Positions 24,677 to 34,370 of a DNA stretch of 55,763 bases are shown in pieces (position 1 is the first letter of the stretch; each line of letters begins with the position of its first letter). The translations under genes and the position numbers were made by a program. The stretch spans positions 1-55,763 of the forward strand of contig CAIUAY010000229.1 of assembly GCA_903897335.1 (NCBI GenBank). The letters run 5' to 3'. Source of the stretch: an uncultured Chromatium sp. Lineage in GTDB: Bacteria; Pseudomonadota; Gammaproteobacteria; Chromatiales; Chromatiaceae. Below the pieces are notes generated by a model. It was not told the DNA's origin, did not search any database, and saw nothing but the letters and a program-made list of their open reading frames with translations.

Positions 24677-25729
24677 TTACCCCTCGTTTTGGGTATCGGC
24701 CAGTGGAACGGTTCCTTGAGTCGTGGCGCTCATGTTGGCCAGTCGCTCACGGATCGCCAGCACCTTCGCGGCATAACGTGGATCAGTCGCATAGCCTGCC
24801 TGTTGCAGACCACGGATAAAACCCTCGGCGCTGGTGCTGGTAAGCGCCGATCTATAGCGCGGGTTGCGCCGCAGAAAAGCGACATAGTCGATAAATGACT
24901 CCGCCGGATTGGCATAGGCACGGAATCTGGCCTGTTCACGCTGGGTCACGCCATTGCGGTATTCAAGCGTCCCGACCGCGACCTTGTTGCCTTCCCAACT
25001 GCGGTCGGCCTTGATGCCGAACAGATTGAAACTGGAGCGGCCATCGGCATGGCGCGGCACATGTTTGCCCCAGCCGGTTTCCAATGCACTCTGCGCCAGC
25101 AGCACACTGGTATCCATCCCCAGCGCCTGTGCCGCCTGATCAGCATAGGGTTTGAGATAGGCCAGAAAGTCATCCGGGCTACTCGGTGGCCACTGACCTT
25201 GTGGCGAAAGCGTGGTCTTCAGTGCATCGGTTGCGACCGATATCCCAGCGGGGTCAGGATGCGGCCGCAGACTCTTCAACAGTCGATTGCGTTCAGGAAC
25301 TAGCAGGCTCGCTGGATCGACCTTTGCCGCCGCCGTGCTTGCTTTAGGTGTCAGTTGACGCAACAGCGCCTTGCGGATGCCCAGTCCACCGCCTTCGCTC
25401 AACATGCTGGCAAGCTGCTGGTCATAAAGATCCTGATAGAGCTTGCTCTGTTCTGAATCAAACAGGCCGCTCCCAGCGGAGGCCGAGCGCATCTGTTTCA
25501 GCATTTGCCCGGTCAATAATCCCTCGAAGGCGCGTGCCGCCGCATCGAGTCCAGCCTGATCACCAGCGCGGGCGGATTTGGCCAGCGCATGAAGACTGGC
25601 CGGATCGCTGGCCAGGCCGGTTCCACCCGTGACGGCTCGCTGCACCATGCCATGACGTGCCAGCACCGCGCCAGATTTGAATCCTTTGCGTGCGGAATCG
25701 AACGGCGCTGAAGGGTTGGCTGACAGCAT
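24677..25729 (-). CDS. flgJ: Flagellar rod assembly protein / peptidoglycan hydrolase FlgJ
   Basis: FlgJ caps the growing rod and opens the peptidoglycan for it. The N-terminal rod-cap domain (AARAFEGLLTGQMLKQMRSA, about 62-115) is joined by a linker to a glucosaminidase-type muramidase domain (about 185-345) with the catalytic glutamate in LLAQSALETGWGKH (Glu217). Both domains are present, as in enterobacteria; many other bacteria have only the first. It begins six bases after flgI, so the two are probably translationally linked. Confidence 0.95.
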   Translation of the reverse strand: MLSANPSAPFDSARKGFKSGAVLARHGMVQRAVTGGTGLASDPASLHALAKSARAGDQAGLDAAARAFEGLLTGQMLKQMRSASAGSGLFDSEQSKLYQDLYDQQLASMLSEGGGLGIRKALLRQLTPKASTAAAKVDPASLLVPERNRLLKSLRPHPDPAGISVATDALKTTLSPQGQWPPSSPDDFLAYLKPYADQAAQALGMDTSVLLAQSALETGWGKHVPRHADGRSSFNLFGIKADRSWEGNKVAVGTLEYRNGVTQREQARFRAYANPAESFIDYVAFLRRNPRYRSALTSTSAEGFIRGLQQAGYATDPRYAAKVLAIRERLANMSATTQGTVPLADTQNEG

Positions 25730-25735
25730 GGCGGT

Positions 25736-26881
25736 TTAGATCACGATCAGCTCGGCGCGCAGGGCACCGGCCTCACGCAGTGCTTCCAAGATGGCGACCA
25801 GATCGCCAGGCGCTGCGCCGACATCGTTGACAGCCTGGACGATCTCGCCGAGCGCGGTTCCCGGTGCAAACAGGAACATGCGGTTTGTGTCCTGCTTCAC
25901 CGCGACATTGCTGTTTGGCACGACGGCCGTCTGGCCACGCGACAGTGCTCCGGGCTGCGACACCTGCGGATTTTCGCCGATGGTCACGGTGAGATTGCCG
26001 TGCGAGACCGCCGCTGGCGTCACCTTGACGCCGGAGCCGATGACGATCGTACCGGTTCGCGCATTGATGACCACCCGCGCCGGTGGTTCGCCTGTCGCGA
26101 CGTTCAGATTTTCGAGGAGCGAGACAAACGCGACACGCTGTCCTGGATCGCTGGGTGCGCAAACCTTGACTGAAGAGCCGTCGATGGCCTGCGCGACAGC
26201 TTTGCCGAAGCTCTGGTTAATGACCTCTGACATATGGTTGGCGGTGGTGAAATCGGGATGCTTGAGATTGAGCACCAGCGCATCACCCTGGGCAAAGCCG
26301 GTTGGTACCTCGCGCTCCACCGTCGCGCCGTTAGGAATGCGTCCGACACTTGGAATATTGACGGTGATGCGGCTGCCATCGTCACCACCTGCGCCAAAAC
26401 CGCCGACCGTCAGATTGCCCTGAGCCATGGCATAGACCTGACCATCGGCACCCTTCATCGGCGTCATCAGGAGCGTCCCGCCACGCAAGCTCTTGGCCGT
26501 CCCCAGCGAGGACACCGTGATATCCATGCGTTGACCGGGCTTGGCGAAAGGCGGCAGATCCGCCGTAATCATCACTGCGGCCACATTCTTCATCTGTGGA
26601 TTGACGTTAGCTGGAATGCTCACGCCGAGTTGTCCGAGCATGTTTTTCAGGCTCTGGACGGTAAACGGCGTGCTTTGATCGCCGGTACCCGTGAGACCGA
26701 CGACCAGACCATAGCCAATCAACTGGTTGTCGCGCACCCCGGCAATATTGGCGAGATCCTTGATGCGCTCTTCGGTTCCCTGGCCATCGTCAATCAGTTC
26801 ATTGCCGGCCTGGAGGTGAGTCGCGGCGAGTCCGAGCCCCGCCAGCAGCAGGAGATGTCTCAGGACATGGATGGTGTTCAT
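25736..26881 (-). CDS. flgI: Flagellar P-ring protein FlgI
   Basis: FlgI builds the periplasmic P ring around the rod at the peptidoglycan. A Sec signal peptide ([19 protein letters not shown]...LQAGNE) precedes the mature protein. Family blocks include [31 protein letters not shown] and the late [10 protein letters not shown]. Length 381 aa is standard. A GAGGT site lies just before the ATG. It sits between flgH and flgJ, as usual. Confidence 0.97.
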   Translation of the reverse strand: MNTIHVLRHLLLLAGLGLAATHLQAGNELIDDGQGTEERIKDLANIAGVRDNQLIGYGLVVGLTGTGDQSTPFTVQSLKNMLGQLGVSIPANVNPQMKNVAAVMITADLPPFAKPGQRMDITVSSLGTAKSLRGGTLLMTPMKGADGQVYAMAQGNLTVGGFGAGGDDGSRITVNIPSVGRIPNGATVEREVPTGFAQGDALVLNLKHPDFTTANHMSEVINQSFGKAVAQAIDGSSVKVCAPSDPGQRVAFVSLLENLNVATGEPPARVVINARTGTIVIGSGVKVTPAAVSHGNLTVTIGENPQVSQPGALSRGQTAVVPNSNVAVKQDTNRMFLFAPGTALGEIVQAVNDVGAAPGDLVAILEALREAGALRAELIVI

Positions 26882-26914
26882 AACAGACCTCGATTGGTTC
26901 AGGCCAAAGCTGGT

Positions 26915-27631
26915 TTACAACGGCCAGATCGGGCTATTGAAAAAGCGGGCGAGCCAGCCCTGTGCATTGCTGTCCTGAATCGCGCCGGTGCCACCATAAG
27001 AGAGTTCGGCATTGGCGATCTGGCTCGATGTGACCGAATTAGTCGCGCTGATGTCCACCGGACGAATGATGCCACGCAGCCGCACGAACTCATTACCCTG
27101 ATTGATGCCGAGCCATTTTTCGCCCTGCACCACCAGATTGCCATTGGACAGTACCTCGGCTACGGTCACGGTAATCTCGCCGCTGAGCTGATTGCTCTGA
27201 CTGGAATCCCCCGAACCGTCAAACGTGCGGTCAGTGTTATTCTTGGCAGCAAGGAGCGAGGGGCTCAGTGCGCTCAGCCCCGTGAGTTCATTCACGCCCG
27301 CAACGGTTGGAACAGCCAGATCGATGGACTGTGTGGAATTCTTGGCGGTCGATGTCACCGCCGACTTTTTGGCGTTGGTTTTTTCAACTAACTGAACTGT
27401 CACCAGATCGCCCACTCGCCGTGCTTTGTAGTCCTCAAACAGACCCTGACTCTGCGCCGCCTGGTAGATCCCGCCATGATTGGACGCTGACGGAATTGGC
27501 ACCAGCGGCGCAACTGGACGGTATTCGGGTGAGTCGCCTGGCTTGGGTGGATTGAGCGTGCTGCATCCACTGCTGCTAGCCATGACCAGAAGCGCGACCA
27601 GGAGGCGGATGAGGGTTTGGCAGGCGTTCAT
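26915..27631 (-). CDS. flgH: Flagellar L-ring lipoprotein FlgH
   Basis: FlgH forms the outer-membrane L ring. The signal peptide ends in a lipobox (ASSSGC-STLNPP), so Cys23 should be acylated. The mature part has RVGDLVTVQLVEKTNA and EKWLGINQGNEFVRLRGIIRPVDI, both diagnostic. Length 238 aa is typical. The stop codes ...FFNSPIWPL, close to the usual FlgH end. It follows flgG by 12 bases. Confidence 0.97.
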   Translation of the reverse strand: MNACQTLIRLLVALLVMASSSGCSTLNPPKPGDSPEYRPVAPLVPIPSASNHGGIYQAAQSQGLFEDYKARRVGDLVTVQLVEKTNAKKSAVTSTAKNSTQSIDLAVPTVAGVNELTGLSALSPSLLAAKNNTDRTFDGSGDSSQSNQLSGEITVTVAEVLSNGNLVVQGEKWLGINQGNEFVRLRGIIRPVDISATNSVTSSQIANAELSYGGTGAIQDSNAQGWLARFFNSPIWPL

Positions 27632-27643
27632 GATGTCAGCCGC

Positions 27644-28435
27644 TTAACGGGCGAGGTTGTTATTGACGAACTGTAACATCTGATCCGAGGTAGCGACCGC
27701 CTTGGAGTTGACCTCATAGGCGCGCTGAGTCTCGATCATGTTGACCAGCTCCTCGGCCATGTTGACGTTGCTGGTTTCCAGTGAGCCCTGCATCACGGTT
27801 CCGACGCCATTCTCGCCCGGATTGGAGACTTGTGCCGCGCCGGACGCTGAGGTTTCCTGATAGAGATTCTGGCCGACCGGCTGCAATCCGGCTGGATTGA
27901 TAAAATCGGCGAGCTGAATAGTGCCGAGGTTGGTCGAGTTGGGGCTGCCAGGCTGCTGTACCGACACCGTCCCATCCTTGCCGATGGTGATGCTCTGGGC
28001 ATCGGTAGGAACAGTGATTCCCGGTTGCAGTGCATAGCCGTTCGACATCACGATCTGGCCATCAGCATTGAGCTGGAAGGTGCCGTCACGGGTATACCCG
28101 GTTTCGCCATTGGGCAGCAGAATCTGGAAAAAACCTTTTCCTTCAACCGCCATATCCAGCGAATTTTCAGTCTGCACGAAGCCGCCCTGCGCAAACAGCT
28201 TTTCAGTGGCGACCGTGCGCACGCCGGTACCTAACATCAATCCTGACGGAAGCTGTAGATCCTGTGTCGCCTGGGCACCCGGTTGGCGGATGGTCTGATA
28301 GATGAGATCCTCGAAGACCGCCCTGTCCTTCTTATATCCCGTGGTATTGACGTTGGCTAGATTGTTCGAGACCACGGTCATGCGGGTCTGCTGCGCGTCA
28401 AGTCCGGTTTTAGCCACCCAGAGTGCTCGAAACAT
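27644..28435 (-). CDS. flgG: Flagellar distal rod protein FlgG
   Basis: FlgG forms the distal rod inside the L/P-ring bushing. The N-terminal axial motif is [29 protein letters not shown], the middle holds [10 protein letters not shown], and the C-terminus has [28 protein letters not shown]. Length 263 aa matches E. coli (260 aa). It is separated from flgF by a 90-base gap that could hold an internal ribosome entry but shows no clear promoter. Confidence 0.97.
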   Translation of the reverse strand: MFRALWVAKTGLDAQQTRMTVVSNNLANVNTTGYKKDRAVFEDLIYQTIRQPGAQATQDLQLPSGLMLGTGVRTVATEKLFAQGGFVQTENSLDMAVEGKGFFQILLPNGETGYTRDGTFQLNADGQIVMSNGYALQPGITVPTDAQSITIGKDGTVSVQQPGSPNSTNLGTIQLADFINPAGLQPVGQNLYQETSASGAAQVSNPGENGVGTVMQGSLETSNVNMAEELVNMIETQRAYEVNSKAVATSDQMLQFVNNNLAR

Positions 28436-28525
28436 GTCAATCTCCTTGTCTGCGTTGAGACTCTAGCCCCAGGTGAGCGAGGATCAATTAAAAAACCGGG
28501 TGATCAGGATCATGCGGGCGAACGC

Positions 28526-29272
28526 TTAGCCGCCGCCGATCCCCAGCAGACGGTTGTGGTTCTGCTCGACATTGTTGGCGCTTTCCATCATCTTGATCTG
28601 CATCTCGAAATGCCGCGAAAGCTCAATCATCCGGGTCAGCGCCGAAACCGTGTTCACGTTACTGGTTTCCAACATTCCGGTCACCACCCGCACATTGGCA
28701 TCGGCAGGCTGTGCCTGACCATTTGTTGCACGAATCAGGCCATCATCACCGCGTTTGAGCGTGCGCACGTCAGGGTTAACGAGACGGATGCGCTCGACGG
28801 CAACCAGTGCATTGGCACCTGAGCCTTGAGGACGCACGGTAATGGTTCCGTCGGAACCGATCAGCAGGGTTTCATTCGGCGGGAGCGTGATGGGGCCGCC
28901 ATCGCCCAGCACCTGCAGGCCACGCGCATCCCGCAGCATCCCAAGTGAATCAATGTGAAGATCGCCGGCGCGGGTATAGGTTTCAGTGCCATCGGGTGCC
29001 CGCACCACCATAAAACCATCGCCCTCGATGGCGATGTCCAGCTCGCGCCCAGTGCTTTCGAGTGTCCCGTGAGAGAAATCAATGGCTTCGTCGCGGGTCT
29101 GGACATAATCGCGTGAATCATAGACCGGACCGCGTACCGGCACGGTATAAGCATCGCCTAATGCCTGACGAAAACCATGCGTGTTGGCATTTGCCAGGTT
29201 ATTGTTATTGATGGCCTGCGCATACTCATTCTCCTTGGCGCCGGACATCGCAAGATAGAGAAAACGATCCAT
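28526..29272 (-). CDS. flgF: Flagellar proximal rod protein FlgF
   Basis: FlgF is a proximal rod subunit. It begins MDRFLYLAMSGAKENEYAQAINNNNLANANTHGF, the FlgF form of the axial signature, and ends in a helix with LETSNVNTVSALTRMIELSRHFEMQIKMM. The F-Q/A-M-I-x-L-S-R-x-F-E-x-Q block separates it from FlgG. Length 248 aa is normal. It is co-directional with flgE upstream (81-base gap) and flgG downstream. Confidence 0.95.
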   Translation of the reverse strand: MDRFLYLAMSGAKENEYAQAINNNNLANANTHGFRQALGDAYTVPVRGPVYDSRDYVQTRDEAIDFSHGTLESTGRELDIAIEGDGFMVVRAPDGTETYTRAGDLHIDSLGMLRDARGLQVLGDGGPITLPPNETLLIGSDGTITVRPQGSGANALVAVERIRLVNPDVRTLKRGDDGLIRATNGQAQPADANVRVVTGMLETSNVNTVSALTRMIELSRHFEMQIKMMESANNVEQNHNRLLGIGGG

Positions 29273-29353
29273 GGTGTTGGCTCCTAGCAGTCTGGCCGGC
29301 GCGGGCGTCTCCTGCGAACCGGACTGACCCGCAGCGTCCTGCGTCCAGTGGCG

Positions 29354-30718
29354 TTACTGGATGTTCAGAATGGTCTGAGTGATGGTGTTGGCAGCACTAA
29401 TGGTCTGCGAATTCGCCTGATAGTTGCGCTGGGCGGTAATCAACTTGACCAGTTGCGTCGCCAGATCCACGTTTGAAGTCTCCAGGGCACCGCCCTGGAT
29501 GGTGCCCAGACTGCCGGTGCCGGGCGAGAAGATCACCGGACCACCGGAAGCCGTGGTCTCGGCCCAGGAAGTATTGCCGATCTGCTGAAGTCCTTGCGGA
29601 TTGTCGAAATCGGCCAGCGCCACCTGACCGAGCGGCAGCGCTCGTCCATTCGAATAACGGGCGAAGAGCACGCCTTTCTCGTCAGAGTCGACGCCCGTGA
29701 TGCGACCTGTGGTATAGCCGTCCTGCTCCAAACTGGTCACCGAATAGGACTGCCCATATTGGGTAGTGCCGGTGAGATCGAGCGTGATGATGTTATCGCC
29801 GGCGGTGCTGGGAGGGGGGGTCGGTATCGTGGGATCGTCCTTGCCAACCGTTGCGCCATTCACCGGATTGTAGTTGGCAATGTTGAACGTCAGAGCGGTA
29901 CTCGCGGGGGGAACCAGGAGACCGTTCGAGTCGAATGTCAGGGCAATCGGCGATCCAGTCGGAAAGATGGTGGGATCGATCGCGCCATCCATCTGCACAT
30001 GGACTTGCCATGCACCGGAACCCGTTGCGTCGTCCTTAATGAAATACATGGAGACTGGACGTGGCGTGCCCAGCGAATCATAGACCGTGGTCGAGGTCGA
30101 AAAATTGTAAGTGTCAGGATTATCAATTTCGAATCCACCCGGTCCGACAGTCGCTGGAGCGATGGCCGCGCCAGTCGCATCGAGCGGTGTCGTCGCATCC
30201 GAACGCAGATTGATCTGCGCGGCAATGTCAGCCGTCGCATTCGGTGGCGAATCGCCCAGATTGATCTGCATATCAGTCTGCAGTCCGGTGCGAAAGGGGC
30301 TTTTAGGATCGGTCGGGTCGGTCGGCGGAAACCCCTGGAGACGCAGCGGCGGCGAACCGTTATTGACGATGTACCCCTGGTTATCCACTTCAAAGGCGCC
30401 AGCGCGGGTATAGATGTTATCGTTATTGCCCTCACTGTTCAGAACGAAAAACCCGCGCCCGGTAATGGATAGATCGAGACTGTTGTCGGTGAATTCGAGC
30501 GTCCCCTGGGTGAATTGCTGGGCGTTTTCGATCAGCCGCACCCCAGCACCGATATTGGTCTTGCTGATAGTCCCATAGGAACGGGTGAAGATATCGCCGA
30601 ATTCGGCGCGCGACTGCTTGAAGCCAGTGGTGCCGACATTCGCGATATTATTGCCGGTCACTTGGAGATCGCCGGCCGCCGCGTTCAATCCGCTCAATCC
30701 GATGTTAAAAGCTGACAT
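29354..30718 (-). CDS. flgE: Flagellar hook protein FlgE
   Basis: FlgE is the hook subunit that acts as universal joint. It has the N-terminal axial motif FNIGLSGLNAAAGDLQVTGNNIANVGTTGFKQ, SITGRGFFVL, and the C-terminal block ALETSNVDLATQLVKLITAQRNYQANSQTI. The centre (about 140-330) is the variable D2-type domain. Length 454 aa compares with 402 in E. coli. It is preceded by the hook-cap gene flgD. Confidence 0.96.
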   Translation of the reverse strand: MSAFNIGLSGLNAAAGDLQVTGNNIANVGTTGFKQSRAEFGDIFTRSYGTISKTNIGAGVRLIENAQQFTQGTLEFTDNSLDLSITGRGFFVLNSEGNNDNIYTRAGAFEVDNQGYIVNNGSPPLRLQGFPPTDPTDPKSPFRTGLQTDMQINLGDSPPNATADIAAQINLRSDATTPLDATGAAIAPATVGPGGFEIDNPDTYNFSTSTTVYDSLGTPRPVSMYFIKDDATGSGAWQVHVQMDGAIDPTIFPTGSPIALTFDSNGLLVPPASTALTFNIANYNPVNGATVGKDDPTIPTPPPSTAGDNIITLDLTGTTQYGQSYSVTSLEQDGYTTGRITGVDSDEKGVLFARYSNGRALPLGQVALADFDNPQGLQQIGNTSWAETTASGGPVIFSPGTGSLGTIQGGALETSNVDLATQLVKLITAQRNYQANSQTISAANTITQTILNIQ

Positions 30719-30759
30719 GTTTGCTTCCCCTGTTGACTGTGAATTTGCCGATGATGCAA

Positions 30760-31443
30760 TTAACCAATGCGATAGACATCGCCGAACTTGATGTTGCCGA
30801 GCCCCTGCACATTGAGTGTCAAGCCGCCAGTCTGGCTGTCGGAAGCGACATTTTTAACCTGACCATTGAGCAGCGTCGTGAGCGCCTCGGTCTTGCCATC
30901 TGTTTGTGCCGTGATTTTGAACTGGTAGGTTCCTGCCGCTGCCGCTGTCCCGTCACTCTTCAAACCATCCCAGCTAAATTCCTGCAAACCTGGACTGAGT
31001 GCGCCCAAATCGAGATTACGGATCACCTGACCGCTGACATCCGTCACCTCGACAGTCACCTGTTTTGCCGACGCGCTCAGATCCGTGGCACCGGTGATGC
31101 TCTGCCCTTCGACAAGTTCTGCTGACGTGGCAGGCGCCAACACATTCTTTCCCACCAGTGCTGCGGCCTGGAGTGCCTGACCCTGATTGAGCGAGAGCGA
31201 CAGCGCACTGAATTGCTTGGTGAGATCCTCAATGCCGGTGACGGTTGAAAACTGCGCCATCTGCGCCAGAAAATCGCCGTTTTCCATTGGTTTCATCGGA
31301 TCCTGAGTGGCCAGTTGCGTGGTCATCAATTTGAGAAAGTCCGACTGTCCAAGCTTGTCGGTCTTCTTCTGAGTGGTTGTCGATGAGCCGCCATAACTGG
31401 TTAAACCAATTCCGCTTAAGTTATCTGATGTCATGTCAGTCAT
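30760..31443 (-). CDS. flgD: Flagellar hook-capping protein FlgD
   Basis: FlgD caps the growing hook and lets FlgE subunits polymerise, then is discarded. The N-terminal part has the FlgD signature DKLGQSDFLKLMTTQLATQDPMKPMENGDFLAQMAQFSTV. The C-terminal half contains the beta-rich FLG/Tudor-like region with FSWDGLKSDGTAAAAGTYQFKI. Length 227 aa is standard. It lies between flgC and flgE in the expected order. Confidence 0.96.
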   Translation of the reverse strand: MTDMTSDNLSGIGLTSYGGSSTTTQKKTDKLGQSDFLKLMTTQLATQDPMKPMENGDFLAQMAQFSTVTGIEDLTKQFSALSLSLNQGQALQAAALVGKNVLAPATSAELVEGQSITGATDLSASAKQVTVEVTDVSGQVIRNLDLGALSPGLQEFSWDGLKSDGTAAAAGTYQFKITAQTDGKTEALTTLLNGQVKNVASDSQTGGLTLNVQGLGNIKFGDVYRIG

Positions 31444-31468
31444 ACATCTTCTCCTGATTCTGCCGGTT

Positions 31469-31888
31469 TTAGCTCTGTCCGACCTGAAGTGTGCGTTGCA
31501 ATAATTGGCGCGTGGTCGTCATGACTTCCACGTTCGCTTCATAACTGCGCGACGCCGACATCATGTTGGCCATTTCCTCAACCACGCTGATCGCAGGTCG
31601 AAAAACATAGCCATTTTCATTGGCCTGAGGGTGATTGGGTTCATAAGTTGGAATCGGCAGTGCGTTTGATTCAACGATCCCGCTGACCCGTACCGGCATC
31701 GCGGCGCGATCCGGGTCTTCCTGATCAATGACGGTCTGAAAGAGCACCTGCTTCGATTTATAGGTGGCTTCCGGCGTTTTTGCGGGCGTGGTCGCGTTTG
31801 CCAGATTCGACGCCACGGTATTTAAACGCACCGACTGCGCCGTGAGCGCCGAGGCTGAGGTATTAAAAATGCTGAATAGATCGCTCAT
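31469..31888 (-). CDS. flgC: Flagellar proximal rod protein FlgC
   Basis: FlgC is a proximal rod component. It carries the axial motif SVRLNTVASNLANATT near the N-terminus, the block YKSKQVLFQTV, and the C-terminal VVEEMANMMSASRSYEANVEVMTTTRQLLQRTL. Length 139 aa is typical. It starts six bases after the flgB stop, pointing to one transcript from the promoter upstream of flgB. Confidence 0.96.
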   Translation of the reverse strand: MSDLFSIFNTSASALTAQSVRLNTVASNLANATTPAKTPEATYKSKQVLFQTVIDQEDPDRAAMPVRVSGIVESNALPIPTYEPNHPQANENGYVFRPAISVVEEMANMMSASRSYEANVEVMTTTRQLLQRTLQVGQS

Positions 31889-31894
31889 GAGCGG

Positions 31895-32296
31895 TTACTC
31901 CTTGCGCAATGCCGCACGGATACCGGATACCCGGCGATTCAAAAATTCCAGCGTACTCTGGTAATGCATGGCATTTTCGGCAAAGGCCGCCCGTTCCAGT
32001 TGTGGATCGACGGTATTGCCATCGAGCGCAGGCTGGGCAGGAATCCTGTAGAGCATGTCAGGATCGGCAATGCTGGACTGATTGAGCGGCAAATGATTGG
32101 GCTGTGTTCTGACCAGCTCAAAGCCCTTACCCATGCCTTCGAGCGCCGCAAGCGTGCCTCTGAAATTAAAATCACGAGATTTATAGTTCGGGGTATCGGC
32201 GTTAGCGAGATTGGAAGCTAACAGTTCGGTGCGTCGATCCTGGAGCTTGATCGATGCAGGCAGAATCCCAAATGCTTTATCGAGTGACAGGCTCAT
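31895..32296 (-). CDS. flgB: Flagellar proximal rod protein FlgB
   Basis: FlgB is the most basal rod subunit. Recognisable parts are LQDRRTELLASNLANADTPNYKSRDFNF near the N-terminus and the C-terminal AENAMHYQSTLEFLNRRVSGIRAALR. Length 133 aa is normal. It is the first gene of the flgBCDEFGHIJKL run, and a good sigma-54 promoter lies about 66 bases upstream. Confidence 0.96.
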   Translation of the reverse strand: MSLSLDKAFGILPASIKLQDRRTELLASNLANADTPNYKSRDFNFRGTLAALEGMGKGFELVRTQPNHLPLNQSSIADPDMLYRIPAQPALDGNTVDPQLERAAFAENAMHYQSTLEFLNRRVSGIRAALRKE

Positions 32297-32361
32297 GGTC
32301 GCAGCTCGGCAGGTGACGGATCAGGGGCACACCGCCCCATGACACTCTTTGCAGCAGAACA

Positions 32362-32377
32362 AGCAAGCCGTACGCCA
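32362..32377 (-). promoter_or_regulatory. Sigma-54 (RpoN) promoter for the flgB operon
   Basis: On the minus strand the sequence is TGGCGTACGGCTTGCT. It has GG and GC at exactly the -24/-12 spacing (ten bases between) and matches TGGC-N8-TTGCW. It lies in the 193-bp gap between cheR and flgB, 66 bases before the flgB ATG. Pseudomonad-type polar flagellar rod and hook genes are known to be RpoN-dependent, which fits. Confidence 0.7.
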
Positions 32378-32489
32378 AAAGTGGCAGGCGGGATAAAGCG
32401 CGTCGCGATCTAACAGCGTTTGGAAAACTAACGGCTGTTCAGAAACACGCGCATAGGCAGAGAAAGATGGGGAGCCGTGATAACCGCGT

Positions 32490-33302
32490 CTAGCGCCGCC
32501 GCAGTACGGCGCCGTGGGGGGTGCGCAGCATCTCAAAGGCATCGGTGTAAGAATTGACCGCCTCGGATGCGCCAACAAAAAAATAGCCACCGGCATCCAT
32601 CTGACGAGCAATGCCGTCAAAGATCCGACGCTTGGTTTCTGCCGAAAAATAGATCAGGACGTTGCGGCAGAAGACAATGTCGAACTTTCCGAGCGCAGCA
32701 TAAGACTCCATCAGATTCAGTTTCTGGAAACGCACCCGGCGCTGAATCTCAGGCTTGATGCGATGGCCATTGTCAACCGCATCAAAAAAGCGTTGCCGAC
32801 GTTCTGGCGTCAGTCCGCGCACGATGCTCAATCCGTCATATAACCCGCTGCGGGCATCCGCCAGTACGGATTCAGAGAGATCCGTCGCCAGAATGCTGAT
32901 AGTCGCTGTCCTGGATGGAACGCTTGCCTCCCATTCCGAGACGATCATGGAAATGCTGTAGGGCTCCTGTCCGCTGGAACAAGCGGCTGACCAGATGCGG
33001 ATTGGCTTTTGTCTGGCGGCCAGCTCTGGCAGAAGCAGGTGACGCAGAATTTCAAAGGGGTAGTTATCACGGAACCAGGAGGTTTCGTTGGTCGTCATCG
33101 CATCAATGACGCGGGATTTCAGCGTCGGATCGGCAGCGCGCCGCAGCGCCTTGAGCAGATCCTCAACCTTCGCGAATGAAAATTCATTGAGCAGGCGCGA
33201 CAGGCGACTGGAGACGAGATATTGACGGTTCTCTCCAAGCACCAGACCACAGCATTCGGATAAAAATCGGGAAAACTCGGCGTAATCCTGCGCATCAATC
33301 AC
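32490..33302 (-). CDS. cheR: Chemotaxis protein methyltransferase CheR
   Basis: CheR uses S-adenosylmethionine to methylate glutamates on chemoreceptors, setting adaptation with CheB. The N-terminal helical domain is followed by the SAM-binding domain with TTNETSWFRDNYPFEILRHLLLPEL, IRIWSAACSSGQEPYSISM and FDIVFCRNVLIYFS, all family blocks. Length 270 aa is standard. It lies 46 bases after cheV and before the flgB operon, an arrangement also known in pseudomonads and vibrios. Confidence 0.96.
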   Translation of the reverse strand: MIDAQDYAEFSRFLSECCGLVLGENRQYLVSSRLSRLLNEFSFAKVEDLLKALRRAADPTLKSRVIDAMTTNETSWFRDNYPFEILRHLLLPELAARQKPIRIWSAACSSGQEPYSISMIVSEWEASVPSRTATISILATDLSESVLADARSGLYDGLSIVRGLTPERRQRFFDAVDNGHRIKPEIQRRVRFQKLNLMESYAALGKFDIVFCRNVLIYFSAETKRRIFDGIARQMDAGGYFFVGASEAVNSYTDAFEMLRTPHGAVLRRR

Positions 33303-33348
33303 GGCTTAACCTTAAGAAGTGCTTAAGAAAATCAATTGAGTGCAAAAA

Positions 33349-34287
33349 TCAATGCTGGTCTTTAGATGGATGCTTCGCATGTTTCAGCACGGTTGCGGCC
33401 AGTTCATCCGGGTCGAACTTCGCCAGAAAGTCATCCGCTCCCGCCCGTTTGACCATGTCGAAATTAAACTGCCCGCTCAGGGATGAATGCAGGATCACTG
33501 GCAAATCTTTCAGTTTTCCATGTTCACGAATCCTGCGCGTCAGGGTATAGCCATCCATGCGCGGCATTTCGATATCGGCGATGACCATTTCAATTGATGC
33601 TTCGACCATGTCTGCTGCGGCAATTTCTTCCAGATAGTCGAGCGCCGCCCGTCCGTCGGAACGGGTTTCGGTGCGGAAGCCAAGCTCCAGAATCGCCCGT
33701 TCGATCTGTTTGCGCGCAACCAGTGAGTCATCGACGATCAGGATGCGGCGATCATGCGGAAGTATTTCAGCCTGTTTCTGAATGGCTTCCGAAACATCAA
33801 TCTTAAGCTGGTTGATCTGCGCAAAGACGCGCTCGACATCGATAATTTCGACCAGCTTGTGATCGACTTCGGTCACGGCGACCAGATAGCTTTCACGCTC
33901 GGTTCCACGCGGCGGTGGCTTGACGGTCTCCCAGTTGACGTTGACGATGCGATCCACGCCGGATACCCAAAATCCCTGAACCGAACGGTTGAATTCGGTG
34001 ACGATCACCTTGGCGTCGTGATCCTCTTCGGCTGGCAGGCCGGCAAAACCGATCGCCAGCGCCAGGTCGATCACGGACACTGTCCGTCCGCGAATGTTGG
34101 CGACACCACGCACGATTGGACTGGAACCCGGAAGATGGCGCAGCGTCGGTTTGGCGATGACCTCGCGCACCTTGAAAACGTTGATTCCGAACGTCTGTTT
34201 GGCACCCAGATGAAAGAGCAGCAATTCCATGCGATTCTGTCCGACCATGCGGGTGCGCTGATCGATATCGTCAATAAACTGACTCAT
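33349..34287 (-). CDS. cheV: Chemotaxis coupling protein CheV (CheW-REC)
   Basis: CheV couples receptors to CheA and may act as a phosphate sink. Residues ~17-165 are a CheW-like domain (LLLFHLGAKQTFGINVFKVREVI, VRGVANIRGRTVSVIDL). Residues ~180-305 are a response-receiver domain with the acidic pair in ILIVDDS, the phospho-acceptor Asp238 in VIADIEMPRMDGY, and a conserved lysine near the end (DFLAKFDPDEL). Length 312 aa is typical. It reads divergently from flgA and leads the cheV-cheR pair. Confidence 0.95.
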   Translation of the reverse strand: MSQFIDDIDQRTRMVGQNRMELLLFHLGAKQTFGINVFKVREVIAKPTLRHLPGSSPIVRGVANIRGRTVSVIDLALAIGFAGLPAEEDHDAKVIVTEFNRSVQGFWVSGVDRIVNVNWETVKPPPRGTERESYLVAVTEVDHKLVEIIDVERVFAQINQLKIDVSEAIQKQAEILPHDRRILIVDDSLVARKQIERAILELGFRTETRSDGRAALDYLEEIAAADMVEASIEMVIADIEMPRMDGYTLTRRIREHGKLKDLPVILHSSLSGQFNFDMVKRAGADDFLAKFDPDELAATVLKHAKHPSKDQH

Positions 34288-34355
34288 CCCACGTCTCCAG
34301 CTCGAAATGGATCATGAATTTAGGGTACCTTGACGTGACGAACGCCAGGATAAGT

Positions 34356-34370
34356 CTAACAGCATGTTAG
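34356..34370. promoter_or_regulatory. Inverted repeat in the cheV/flgA divergent region
   Basis: CTAACA-GCA-TGTTAG is a perfect 6-bp inverted repeat roughly midway between the cheV and flgA starts. It could be an operator for a dimeric regulator or simply a small hairpin. No sigma-54 or sigma-28 box with correct spacing is evident beside it. Confidence 0.25.

Noticed and set aside
29000-29300. Similar sequence blocks shared by flgF, flgG and flgE suggested a repeat or duplication.
   Set aside because: These are the conserved axial-protein termini common to rod and hook proteins, not DNA repeats.
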